Shown one piece after another: positions 40,245 through 50,805 of a stretch of 64,000 nucleotides of DNA. The stretch's first letter is position 1, and every line of letters begins with the position of its first letter. Source of the DNA: Brucella cytisi (GTDB taxonomy: Bacteria > Pseudomonadota > Alphaproteobacteria > Rhizobiales > Rhizobiaceae); the NCBI GenBank assembly GCA_012103075.1, contig JAAVLQ010000003.1, forward strand, positions 124,001 through 188,000. The letters run 5' to 3'. The translations under genes and the position numbers were made by a program. A model generated the notes under the pieces. That model did no database searches, was not told the origin of the DNA, and worked only from the letters and a program-made list of their open reading frames with translations.

Positions 40245-41929
40245 ATGAAAACTCGACGGGAATTCACACTCCCTGCGTTCCAGTATGATGTATTGGAGAA
40301 CGATAAAGACCCACTGGACGCTTGCGGAGACGATGTAGCGGAGCGGCAAGATCTTCAATCGGTTGGCACTCGCTCTTTGCCTTCATTGCGCGTGATTGCA
40401 GTGGCAGCACCAGACCGGATCGAAGGACGGAAAGAAGAAAGAGCACTTAATAGTCGAGATCCTGCGAGCCTCTTCAATGCCTGCAGAATAGCAGCGTCAC
40501 GCGCCTTTTCAGGGCGAGGGCCGTGGGGCGAAAGTAATTGGGCGAAAGGTGGCAGGATCGGGATACGCAGAAATTTCCTGCTCATGTACTCGCTCGATGA
40601 TATGCCCGAATTCGTCCGTTTGATAAAACGCGAAAAACCGAATGTTATTTTGCTCGGCGCAATGTCTCTTTGCATGCCGGAGCAATTGAATGCGCGCGGG
40701 TCGCGCGGCAGATACTGGGCCGACAAGTCCTCATTGTTCTGGGTGGTCGTCATCCCAATGAAACGATTTACCTCTGGAACAAAAAAGGCTCGTCAAACGA
40801 CCGACGTATTGCACCACGCTGGATCTCCAGCCAGATTGATGCGCGAAAACCGAATTCCCCCCTCTATTCGACGCGGTTATTTCCGGCGAAGCAGAGTATC
40901 TGATTGCCGAACTCGGAGAGGTTTTGGCATCCGGTACGATATGGGACACGGAGAATCTATTTCAGCGCATCTCTCCCCATATTCCGGGTAACTGGATCGT
41001 CTCGCTACCCATAGGCCCCGATATTGTAAGTGCGGGTGTGGTCATAAATCCTAACGATTTGCCCCTCTGGCTCCACTTTACGGAGTTTCCACATCGTTCG
41101 ATGTGTTCGGCAATAGAATGACTGCGCACGTGTTTAGTGATACCGGCGCGGGCTGCGTTTACGATTGTGATTTCTGTAGCGAGCGCAGTAGCGTAACGGG
41201 GAGGCTTGCTGACGTTAATGGTGCGCCACAGCGATTGTACAGGCAAATGGCGGAAGCGGTTCGGGTTATCAAGGAAGACCATCCGGGTCGAGGCGCCAGT
41301 GCATTCATCGAGGATTCGGTTCTGTTGGGTGGTAGTCCTCGCGCATTCGACGAGTTTTGCGATCTACTTGACGAGAAGCCTCTTGCGCTTCAATTCGGCG
41401 CCCAATTGACCATCGACCTGATATTGCGGCGGGAAGATCAGCTTCGGCGTCTTGCAACTGCCGGACTTCGGTATCTTTTTATAGGTCTCGAAACGTTCGA
41501 TCCCAACGAGATTGGTGGTATGAGTAAGAATATTGGCGCAAGGACGGGCAGTTGGCATGTGCGCTTTTGCCGGGCACTCGATATACTTTCTCGCAATGAA
41601 ATTGCTTGCGGCTGTGCTTTGCTTTTTGGACTGGGAGAGAAACACTATAGCCGGATTGCACTGTTGGACACTCTCATAGACGAGAAGCAAAAAAGGGGAT
41701 CCCCGGTTGTATTGAGTGCAAACTGGGCCGTGCAGCACCCGCTACAGGACAGCACCACTGAGCGGGTTTACGATTACACTGAATGGGGCACTCCTCCGGG
41801 GGCCATCTATCCCTTTTTCATCATTTTGGCGAAGCTTCACTCAAATATTGTATGTCTGAACAGGCGAAGCCGAAATTGGAGCACCTTCGCGAAATTGTAA
41901 ATAAAATGACGGAATTTGAAGCCATCTAA
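40245..41929 (+). CDS. B12-binding-type radical SAM protein
   Basis: Starts MKTRREFTLPAFQYDVLEND (an ATG at 40206 is also possible). An N-terminal Rossmann-like domain (KREKPNVILLGAMSLCM, then ARQILGRQVLIVLGGRHPNE) resembles cobalamin-binding domains but I see no DxHxxG motif. The radical SAM domain begins with GAGCVYDCDFCSERSSV, a CX3CX2C iron-sulfur motif, and continues with ALQFGAQLTIDLILRREDQL, RLATAGLRYLFIGLETFDP and GCALLFGLGEKHYSR. Joins near 40685, 40795, 40860, 41090 and 41820. It begins 48 bp after traI, likely in one transcript. Function unknown. Confidence 0.75.
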
Positions 41930-42019
41930 TAAGACTGACAAGTAATCACGAATTGGTGACCACTCTTCAACACCAATTCCGCACCCTGTATACTCAACAA
42001 AATTTTGGCAAATCAAATG

Positions 42020-42045
42020 AGTGCATTCCGCAATTGCACGCTGTC
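42020..42045 (+). promoter_or_regulatory. Candidate lux-type box before the second luxR
   Basis: GTGCATTCCGCAATTGCAC (about 42024-42042) has GTGCA and TGCAC arms spaced by 9 bases, about 70 bp before the start at 42114. It could be an operator for this LuxR protein or TraR; it is a weaker match than the two tra boxes. Confidence 0.4.
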
Positions 42046-42113
42046 AGGGGTTGGCTTTAGAAAGTGTCGTTTTTCCCGCGCAATCTCAACGCCTGCCGAT
42101 TGGAAGGTAGGAA

Positions 42114-42833
42114 GTGATCCCACTTGAAAATGCCCTTGATGAGCTATCGAGGATCGAGACCTTCACGGCTCTGGAAACATTCGTGATCGAGTTGAGAGCA
42201 GCTTATCAAGTGGCGAACATCGTATTGCACGTCATGTCTTCGCCTGTGACCAAAACAAGACATCCTGTCGTGATCGCAACTTATGAGAAAAACTGGGTGG
42301 AGCGGTACATCGAACAGGACTATTTTAGCATCGACCCAGTCGTTCGGGTTGGAGCGAAGAGCTTCTTGCCACTCGATTGGCTGGATATTGACCGGTCAAA
42401 TGAGCGAATGCGCCGATTGTTTAAGGAAGCTGAATCTTACGGTGTCGGGACACAGGGTGTCACCTTGTCGATAAATGGACCGGGACGAGGCAAATCTCTG
42501 GCTACGCTAACGTCTTATGAACCCCAACATACGTGGTCACGGCGACGAACGCGCTTATTGAGTGATTTTCATATACTATCACATTTCCTCTTTGACCGCA
42601 GCCCGGCCCTTGCAGGGTTTGGTTTGCAGCAACGATCAAAACTGTCGCCACGTGAACATCAGTGTCTTGAGCTCCCGGCACGAGGTTCCGTACCGAAGAA
42701 AATAGCCTACGAACTTGATTTGTCGATCAAGACAGTGCGTCTGTATCTGACCACGGCAAAATTGAAGCTGAGTGCGCCGAATATAAATGCCGCAATTGCA
42801 CTGGCAGTCCGAGATGAAATCATACTGGTATAA
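42114..42833 (+). CDS. Second LuxR-family quorum-sensing regulator
   Basis: Intact, 239 aa. The autoinducer domain contains ANIVLHVMSSPVTKTRHPVV, NWVERYIEQDYFSIDPVVRV and GVGTQGVTLSINGPGRGKSL. The DNA-binding part is KLSPREHQCLELPARGSVPK, KIAYELDLSIKTVRLYLTTA. It differs from traR in sequence, so it is not a recent duplicate. The P in ELPARG is unusual for this helix and sits in a CCCGG that may stand for CCTGG (Leu). Confidence 0.88.
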   Translation: MIPLENALDELSRIETFTALETFVIELRAAYQVANIVLHVMSSPVTKTRHPVVIATYEKNWVERYIEQDYFSIDPVVRVGAKSFLPLDWLDIDRSNERMRRLFKEAESYGVGTQGVTLSINGPGRGKSLATLTSYEPQHTWSRRRTRLLSDFHILSHFLFDRSPALAGFGLQQRSKLSPREHQCLELPARGSVPKKIAYELDLSIKTVRLYLTTAKLKLSAPNINAAIALAVRDEIILV

Positions 42834-42840
42834 CATGTTG

Positions 42841-43569
42841 CACTCGCCAGACTAATCCTCACATTTGTGCGAATAAAGTGTTCATCCCTGTGTACGTATT
42901 TTCGCGAACAACTCCGGCGTAAAGGTGAACTGCGGCGCAGACTCAGCCCTTGCAACCCGGTCGCTCCTCACGCCCAGACTATCAGTGGCAACCGTACTGC
43001 GGCGTTTCACGTCGAATATGGCCTAAGCATCGGTCAGGAGCGGGATCGATCACCGGTAAATCAGTCGTACAAGCATCCGCCGCAGAGTACTAGTCTTTCG
43101 GCAAGACCTTCGACTTCACCAGATCTTGCCAGCCCGAACCCGCGCGCGCTGTCAACATATTCTTGCGAATGCTGATCATATACGTCTGCATGGCGGTGTT
43201 TGCTGGCTGCTGATTCCGGTTACTTGATTGATGCTCAATAATGCCCGCCGTCCGAGCCCTTTTTTGTTTGATTGACTTTGCACGGCCATCACGTCCTCGA
43301 TGAGGCATGTCTGATCGAAGAACGGCTTGGCCTCGATCATGATCCCGCAACGTCGTCCTCAACTTTCTTCCCCTGCCGGAGCCCACCCCGTTCGCAAGGT
43401 CGAACAGGGCCCCGGGCGTCCGTCATTCCTCGCTTGAACAAGAAAGTTTCGTACGCCGTCCTCCACTTTGTTTCGGCCCGATGGGTGCGGTCTGATCGTC
43501 TCCGATCTTATCGACAGCCATCGAGGTCGCGATGGTCGCGGTCCCGTTTAACCTGAAAGGATCTCTGAA
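42841..43569. other. Stretch without a recognised gene
   Basis: About 730 bp. On the minus strand an open frame at 43090-43386 ends MISIRKNMLTARAGSGWQDL and could be part of a small protein, but I cannot assign it. A frame on the plus strand (43272-43556) has a skewed composition and is doubtful. Confidence 0.35.
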
Positions 43570-43881
43570 ATGGCTATTATCGGCAGCTTCTCCACCAACG
43601 GAAACCTCATCAGCGGCGCAGTCCGCACCCTGACTGTCTCAATGAAAGCACGCCTCTTGCCGATCGAACGTACATCGCGTGGCGCTCCCGATTTCCGGGT
43701 GATGGCTGGCATGGCCGAAGTGGGCGCCGCACGGAGCTCTATCTCAAACGATGGCGAGCACTACATCTCCGTCAAGCTTGATGATCCCAGCTTCAATGCT
43801 CCGATCAACGCCGCTTTGTGGCCCAGTGAAACGGAGGGTGATTACGACCTCGTCTGGAACCGTACGAAACGTGATAAATAA
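43570..43881 (+). CDS. DUF736-family protein
   Basis: Intact, 103 aa: MAIIGSFSTNGNLISGAVRT, TSRGAPDFRVMAGMAEVGAA, HYISVKLDDPSFNAPINAAL and the end YDLVWNR-TKRDK match DUF736, a small beta-rich family very common on conjugative plasmids and ICEs of alphaproteobacteria. Its function is not established. RBS GAAAGGA is upstream. Confidence 0.88.
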   Translation: MAIIGSFSTNGNLISGAVRTLTVSMKARLLPIERTSRGAPDFRVMAGMAEVGAARSSISNDGEHYISVKLDDPSFNAPINAALWPSETEGDYDLVWNRTKRDK

Positions 43882-43885
43882 CTGC

Positions 43886-43906
43886 GCCCCCGTCGCAAGG
43901 CGGGGC
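43886..43906 (+). terminator. Hairpin after the DUF736 gene
   Basis: GCCCCCG, loop, CGGGGC with one bulged C, starting 5 bp after the DUF736 stop and followed by CTTCT. Plausible intrinsic terminator. Confidence 0.5.
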
Positions 43907-44031
43907 CTTCTACGCTGCAAGACCACGCATGCAACGTGGTCCTCAGACGTTTCATAGACCGCGCATTGTTATCATCACGCTGCTTTTCCAAACTCCAGTT
44001 ATTCTCAGGTACTTCCATCAAAGTAGCTTGC

Positions 44032-45944
44032 TCAGTCGGATGGAAGCGTTCCGTTAATAACGGAACGCGTCATCTCATCGCGGCGGAACCATATAGCTCT
44101 TCCGCACCGCAGAGGCGGGTTTCCAGCAGTGAAGACAATCTGTTCGTCACTTCGCATTCCCATAACCTCATACGGCAGAATTAAGGGTCGGCGATTGAGT
44201 TGTTTCGAGCGCGATCTTGATGATCCAGAAGACTGGCTTGTACGGCTTGTCTGATCGACCTCGATCGTGGTGTCGCCGCACCGTCTGGAAATATAATCGG
44301 CAGTCTCCGGATCGTTGATCGCAGCAAAAGAAATCCACGACGCAGATTCAAACCATTTCGAACTCGCATCACGGCCGCCATAAGTCTCGCGCATTTGTCC
44401 GATCGACTGGAACATCAAAACGAGACTGATGCCGTATTTGCGTCCGGCATCCCGCGCAGTTTCAAGGATACGTAGATATCCCAGCCTCGCCACTTCATCG
44501 AGCAGAAAAAGTGTGGGCTGACTGGCATTACGTTTACGATTATAAAGCGAGTTGAGGAATGAGCCTATAACGACACGCGCTAGCCCCGGATGTGTTTCAA
44601 GTACCTTCAGGTCGAGCGCTATGAAGACGTCGGTTTGACCGTTCGCCAGCTCATCAGTGCAAAAGCTGTGACCGGAAACCAGAGATGCATAGTTGTTGTA
44701 GGACAACCAGTGCGTCTCCTTTACCGCGTTTGCATAAACACCGCTAAATGTTTCCGGCGTCATGTTAACAAATGCGGCGACGTTCTCTTTGACGAAATCA
44801 GATTGGGACCGGCGTGTATCTGTGCAAGTCGTTCGCGAAGCTTTGGCTCAGGCTCGGACAGATTGGCACGTACCTGCCGCAACGTCTGGTTCTTCTTTTC
44901 TGTTTGACCGGAAAGGCAAACGTCTGCGATCAAGGCTACTAAAAGCTGCATGGCTGAGGCACGAAAAAATCGTCACGCGCAGACGTGCCACGTGCATTAT
45001 CGGTCACTATCCATGTTGCAACAGCGACGATATCCTCTTCCTTCGTGCTGCCGAAACGACCGATCCAGTCCAGTGCGTTGAAGCCGATGGTCGAAGTGGC
45101 AGGATTTAACGTGATCACCCGCCGTCCCGCCTTGCGTCTGTGATTGATAACCATCGGGGCTACTTCATTTGATGGGTCGAGTACTACAAGACTGCCGCTC
45201 CATTTAAGTGAGGTAGGTATGGTCACTGACGTTGTCTTGAACCCTCCAGAGCCTGCGAAAACCAATCCATGCGACGAGCCGAATGAGCCGTCGAAACACA
45301 GGAGCGGGCTTTTGCCGCCCGCACCCCCGTGTCTTGGGTGTGCGGGGGCGGAATGCGTCGGCAGCGAATCCGTCCAGTCAACGCGATAACGCTCGCCGAT
45401 CACCACTCCGCCGCTGGCTGGTAACAGCTTTGCCGCTTCGGTCATCCTCATCCATCTGGCCTCTCCGTAGATGGCCCGCTTGCCGTGCGTGCGCCGCGGT
45501 GCAGGCTTTGCAAAGGCAGCATTGCCCTTGACCGCAACGCGCAATGCAAAGCAGCCAGAGATAAGTGTAGTCATTGCACCTGCCATTGTGGGAAGATCGA
45601 GGTATGACAGAACAGACTGGTCCGTTGGGACCCGATTGGCGATGCTGGAAAGCCGGACAATCTCACGCAGCACTGCGATTAAAATGACCGCGAGGCTTCC
45701 GCAAGCCACGCTTCCCCGACTGTCCTGATATTGTTGTCGCCCTTGAGAACAAGTAACGAAATCACCCCAACACCAGCAGCAAACACATAGGGAAGAGCAA
45801 GCCCGACGCGACCAAAAAGCAATTGCGTGTGGATTGTCTTTCCCATAGCTGACAGCCATTGTTCGATGCCCGTGAGCATAATCGTTATCGCAATCATGAA
45901 CGCTATAGGAAAGATGGCGAGAAGCAGCTTACCGGTGCCATCAT
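44032..45944 (-). CDS. traG: TraG coupling protein (VirD4-like)
   Basis: The type IV coupling ATPase that delivers the relaxase-DNA complex. About 637 aa. After a join near 45935 it starts MMAPGKLLLAIFPIAFMIAI with two N-terminal membrane segments; Walker A is FAGSGGFKTTSVTIPTSLKW, Walker B TLFLLDEVARLGYL, then the RecA-like FQSIGQMRETYGGRDASSKW. The end is ITRSVIN-like MTRSVINGTLPSD. Joins near 45755, 45690, 45365, 45080, 44960 and 44770. Minus-strand operon traC-traD-traG. Confidence 0.87.
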
Positions 45945-46142
45945 CAAGGACCTTTTGCCCGATCGTCATAAGTCTCGAACGTTCCAAAGCGTTGACATCG
46001 ATCCGGTTTTTGGCATCAACCAGCAACCCGATCAGAACGATCCGCTTCTCATAACCCAAGCCGGCGAACGATCAGCCCACCTAGTTCAATTTTTCTCTCT
46101 CGCGTCTTGTCTTCGGGCATAAGTCGATTTCATTCGGGCCAT
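45944..46142 (-). CDS. traD: TraD conjugal transfer protein
   Basis: A small protein, about 66 aa. The ATG at 46142 lies 4 bp after the traC stop: MARMKSTYARRQDAREK, then after a join in the A-run near 46092 IELGGL, and after another YEKRIVLIGLLVDAKNRIDV. The stop overlaps the traG start. This matches the rhizobial TraD family by sequence pattern, size and position. Confidence 0.75.
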
Positions 46143-46146
46143 TCGC

Positions 46147-46442
46147 TCAAGCCTCGCCAGCTTCGCCCGCAGCCGGCCAGTGGAGATCGTAGAAACCTTG
46201 TCGCTGGCGACTTTGCTGTCGGTGCCGTTTTTCCTTCCCAACGCGGCGTCTGGCCTTTTGCGAAACCGCACGGCGATTTCCTCGAGCGCAGCCTGTAGCG
46301 CGGCCTCGTCGACCTTGATCTCGCCAAAGCCAGCTTTGAGCGCGACCCGGCCTATGCGTTCGGCCTCGCGTGTTTCCGCCCGCCTCAGTTGGTCCTGCAA
46401 ACGAGCTATTTCTTCTTTGATCTTCGATGAGGGCTTCTTCAT
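46147..46442 (-). CDS. traC: TraC conjugal transfer protein
   Basis: Starts MKKPSSKIKEEIARLQDQLR at 46442, then AETREAERIGRVALKAGFGE and DEAALQAALEEIAVRFR, the classic TraC sequence of Ti-like plasmids. A frame change near 46240 is needed to reach the stop at 46147, just before traD. TraC is thought to assist TraA at oriT. Confidence 0.82.
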
Positions 46443-46518
46443 ATGGGGCATCCATTTTTTTTGTTGTTTAGCTGCGTATTCGCAGCACCAAACCTCTCCC
46501 GAATGATCATTCTTTGGA

Positions 46519-46536
46519 ATGTGCAAATCTGCATAT
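46519..46536. promoter_or_regulatory. tra box between traC and traA
   Basis: ATGTGCAAATCTGCATAT matches the 18-bp tra box (ATGTGCAGATCTGCACAT) at all but two positions. Located 77 bp upstream of traC and 142 bp upstream of traA, it can serve both divergent operons. Confidence 0.85.
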
Positions 46537-46587
46537 CGGCAAGAAAGACGCTTTGCGAGATCATCTTGCCGTTCTCAGGGACGGGAG

Positions 46588-46625
46588 CCAAGGGCGCAAT
46601 TATACGTCGCTAGTGCGACGCGTTC
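46588..46625 (+). other. Origin of transfer (oriT-like sequence)
   Basis: CCAAGGGCGCAATTATACGT followed by CGTCGC-TAGT-GCGACG (inverted repeat 46605-46620). From memory this closely matches the oriT core of Ti and other rhizobial plasmids, where the relaxase TraA nicks in the GGGCGC-AATTATA region. The position between divergent traC and traA is also canonical. Confidence 0.85.
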
Positions 46626-46677
46626 TGTCGCTTTCCTCTCCCGGCGAACGAGGTTCAAATCGGGAGCAGTCGTCACC

Positions 46678-49600
46678 ATGGCCATCGCGCATTTCTCCGT
46701 CAGCATCGTCGCCCGCGGCTCGGGCCGCAGCGTCGTGCTGTCGGCGGCGTACCGCCACTGTGCGAAGATGGATTACGAGCGCGAGGCCCGCACGATTGAC
46801 TATTCCCGCAAGCTGGGACTCGTGCACGAGGAGTTCCTGCTTCCGGTAAATGCCCCGATATGGGCGCGTACGCTGATCGCCGACCGGTCAATCGCCGGCG
46901 CGTCCGAGGCCTTCTGGAACCGGGTCGAGGCCTTCGAGAAACGCTCCGACGCGCAACTTGCCAAGGACCTGACAATCGCGCTGCCGGTGGAGCTGACATC
47001 CGAGCAGAACGTCGCGCTCGTGCGTGACTTCGTCGGTAAGCACATCCTGCCGAAGGGCATGGTTGCCGACTGGGTTTATCACGACAATCCGGGCAATCCG
47101 CACATCCATCTGATGACCACGCTACGCGCGCTGACCGAAGACGGTTTCGGGGCGAAGAAAGTTGCGGTGATCGGCGATGACGGCCAACCTCTCCGGACCG
47201 GGGCTGGCAAGATCGTCTATGAGCTTTGGGCTGGAGGAGCGGAAGATTTCAACGCGCTACGCGACGGCTGGTTCGAACGTCAGAACCACCATCTGGCGTT
47301 GAGCGGTATCGATCTTCGGGTCGACGGACGCTCCTACGATAAGCAGGGGATCGATCTTGTCCCGACCATCCATCTCGGCGTCGGCGCCAAGGCGATGGAA
47401 CGCAAAGCCGAGCTTGTCGAAGAACAGGGTGCGATCCGCTTCCTAAAGCTCGAACGCAGTGCGCTGCAGGCGGAACGCCGCAAGGAAAACAGGGCTCGCA
47501 TCGTACGCGATCCCGCACTCGTCCTCGACCTCATCACCCGCGAGAAAAGCGTCTTCGATGAACGCGATGTCGCGAGGGTCCTTCACCGTTACATCGACGA
47601 TACCACGCTGTTCCAGAACCTGATGGCGCGCATCCTGCAGAACCCGCACGTCCTGCGGCTGGAGCGTGAAGGTATCTCGCTTGCGACCGGCATCCGTGAG
47701 CCTGCGAAATACGCAAAGCGTGAACTTATCGTACTCGAGGCGGAGATGGCAAAGCAGGCGGTCTGGCTGTCGCGCCGGACCTGCCATGGCGTCCGGACGA
47801 AGATCCTTGACGCAACTTTCGCGGGACACGGGCGCCTGTCCGACGAACAGCGTTCGGCGATCGAGCATGTCACCGGCGATGAGCGCATTGCTGCTGTGGT
47901 CGGTCGCGCCGGTGCGGGAAAGACCACTATGATGAAAGCGACGCGCGAAGCTTGGGAAGAGGCCGGCTATCGCGTCGTTGGTGGCGCGCTCGCCGGCAAG
48001 GCGGCAGAGGGCCCGGAGACGGAGGCAGGCATAGTCTCGCGCACGCTTGCCTCCCGGGAACTGCTCTGGAAGGATGGCCGCGGTCAACTCGATAACAAAA
48101 CGGTTTTCGTTCTCGACGAGGCCGGCATGGTATCGTCGCGTCAGATGGCGCTCTTCGTCAATGCAGCCACGACATCCGGCGCCAAGCTCGTCCTCGTTGG
48201 CGATCCCGATCAGCTACAGCCAATTGAGGCGGGAGCGGCCTTCCGCGCCATCACCGATCGCATCGGATATGCGGAACTTGGAACGATCTATCGCCAGCGT
48301 AAAGAGTGGATGCGGCGTGCCTCGATCGATCTTTCGCGCGGCCGGATCGGCGCGACACTCGCCGCTTTTGATGCCGCCGGCATGGTGCGAATGGAATGGA
48401 CCCGTGAGGAGGCCGCCCTTGCGCTGATCGAGGACTGGAACCGCGACTATGATCCGACCGGGGAGTTCGCTCATCCTCGCACACCGTCGCGCCGATGTTC
48501 GGGCTCTGAACGAGCTGGCGCGAGAGAAGCTCGTTGAGCGCGGCATTGTCGATGCTGGCCACTTGTTCCGCACCGAGGATGGCGCACGCCGCTTCTCCGC
48601 CGGCGATCGGATCGTATTTCTCAAGAATGAGGGATCGCTCGGCGTCAAGAACGGCGTCCCGGGCACTGTCATCGAGGCGATCCCCGACCGGATGGTTGTC
48701 GAGATCGGAGAGGGCGACGAGTGCCGCAAGGTCTCGATAGAGCAGCGCTTCTACGCCAACATCGATCACGGCTACGCGACGACCGTGCACAAGTCGCAAG
48801 GCGCGACCGTCGATGATATCAGGGTGCTCGCTTCGCAAACCATGGATCGCCATCTGACCTATGTGGCGCTGACGCGTCATCGCGACGCGGCGCGACTTTA
48901 TGTCGGCCTGAACGAGCTTATGAGCCACGGCGGCGTGCTCGTCGATCATGGCGCCGCACCTTACCAGAATGACCCGAAAAACGGCGACAGCTATTTCGTA
49001 ACGCTGGAGACTGGCGCAGGACAACAGCACACGATCTGGGGCGTCGACCTCAAGCGGGCGATCAGCGCCGCCGGCAGCGCGATCGGCGATCGCATCGGGA
49101 TCAATCACAACGGTTCGGAGACCGTGCGGCTTCCCGACGGCAAGCAGGTTAAGCGCCATAGCTGGAAAGTCGTCGACATCAAGGCGATCGCGCTCGCCCG
49201 TCTCTCCGAGCGTCTGTCGCGGGACGGATCAAAAGAAACGACGCTCGACTACGAGAAGGCGTCGTCCTATCGCGCCGCCCTCCGCTTCGCCCAGATCCGC
49301 GGCCTTCATCTTATGAAAGTGGCCCGCACGATCGTCCGCGATCGTGTGGAATGGAAGGTCAGGCAGAAGCAACTGCTTGCCGATCTGCAGGCGCGTCTGA
49401 TCGCCGTTGGAGCGAAACTCGGCCTCGCGGCGCGTGCGCAGCAGCAATCAATTTTCAACAGTACCAAGGAGACCAGACCCATGGTCGCGGGCATCACCAT
49501 ATTCCCGAAATCCCTCGAGCAGGCAGTCGAGGACAAGCTAGTTTCCGATCCGGCACTGAAGCAGCAATGGGACGAGGTCTCGACGCGCTTTTGTCTCGTT

Positions 49601-50275
49601 TATGCCGATCCGGAAGCCGCGTTCAGGGCCGTCAATGTCGATGCCATGCTGAAGGACCCGGGCTTCGCACAATCGGCTTCCATGAAGCTAGCCAACGAAC
49701 CTGAATCCTTTGGGGCGCTGAAGGGTAAGACGGGGCTGCTGGCGAGCCGTACCGACAAGCAGGATCGCAATACGGCTGAGCTCAATGCGCCAGCACTCGC
49801 TCGTGACCTTACTCGCTATCTTGAGATACGCGAAAGCGCCACCCAGCGGCTTGTGGCGGAAGAGAGAGCGAAACGTTATCGCGTCTCGATCGATATTCCG
49901 GCGCTGTCACCGTTGGCACGGGCTGCACTCGAGCGGGTGCGCGACGCGATCGACTGCAACGACCTGTCGGCGAGTCTCGAATACGTGCTTGCCGACAAAA
50001 TGGTGAAGGTCGAACTGGACGGCTTCAATAAGGCTATTGCTGAACGGTTCGGCGAACGCAGCCTGCTCACTAATGCCGCTCGCGGACCTTCCGGCAAGCC
50101 GTTCGAAAAACTTGCTCGGGAACTCGCACCTGAGGAAAGGGAGCGCCTCGCGGAGGCTTGGCCGATCTTGCGTGCAGCCCAGCAACTCGCCGCGCACGAA
50201 CGCACGGCCGTGACGCTCAAGCAGGTTGAGGACCTGCGGCTCTCGCAAAGCCAGACGCCGGGTTTGAAGAAATGA
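46678..50275 (+). CDS. traA: TraA relaxase-helicase (MOBQ)
   Basis: About 1199 aa. The relaxase domain shows MAIAHFSVSIVARGSGRSVV, SAAYRHCAKM (Tyr nucleophile region) and the metal-binding HDNPGNPHIHLMTTLRAL. The helicase part has Walker A VVGRAGAGKTTMMKAT, Walker B VFVLDEAGMVSSRQM, LVGDPDQLQPIEAGAAFRAI and, after a join near 48465, SSLILAHRRADVRALNELA and HGYATTVHKSQGATVDD. A long basic C-terminal domain follows and ends LRLSQSQTPGLKK. TraA nicks oriT and unwinds the transferred strand. First gene of traA-traF-traB. Confidence 0.93.
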
Positions 50276-50801
50276 GGGGACGGTACATTGTCTTGTCCGT
50301 TGTGAGCCCGGTGGCGATCCTGTCCGGTGTGGCGGCCATCGCCTTCACCGGCGGGTTCCGTTTGAACCTGACGCCGAGCGAGCCGCTTGGAATTTGGCGC
50401 ATCGAGGCACTCTATCGGGCCGCTGCCCGCGGCGACCGGTGTTCATCTGCCCGCCGATGACGGCCTCGTTCGAGGAGGCGCGCCGTCGCGGATATCTGCG
50501 GTGGGGCCCATGTCCCGGCGGTGTGGCGCCCCTTATCAAGACCGTCGCCGCGCTTCCCGGTCAGCGTGTTGAGATTGGTAAGATCGTCGTCATCGATGGC
50601 GTGGAACTCCCCGGCTCCGAGCTTCGGCCAATCGACGGCGAGGGCAGGACGATCCGACCCTATGCCGGTGGCGTCGTGCCGACCGGTCATGTCTATCTCC
50701 ACTCTATCTATGCGAGCTCCTATGACTCCCGATATTTTGGACCAGTCCCGGACAGCGGGCTGCTCGGTCTCGGCTTGCCTGTTCTTGTCTTCGATCCTTG
50801 A
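50272..50801 (+). CDS. traF: TraF conjugative-transfer signal peptidase
   Basis: S26-type peptidase. Membrane anchor YIVLSVVSPVAILSGVAAIA, the catalytic Ser in NLTPSEPLGIWRIE, the catalytic Lys in APLIKTVAALPGQRVEIG, and GHVYLHSIYASSYDSRYFGP. One join near 50440. About 176 aa; the start overlaps the traA stop by 4 bp. TraF is needed to process and cyclise the TrbC pilin. Confidence 0.9.
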
Positions 50802-50805
50802 CAAG

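Noticed and set aside
45295..45360. GC-rich hairpin as a terminator inside traG
   Set aside because: It lies within the continuous TraG coding frame (GGKSPLLCFDGSFGSSHG region).
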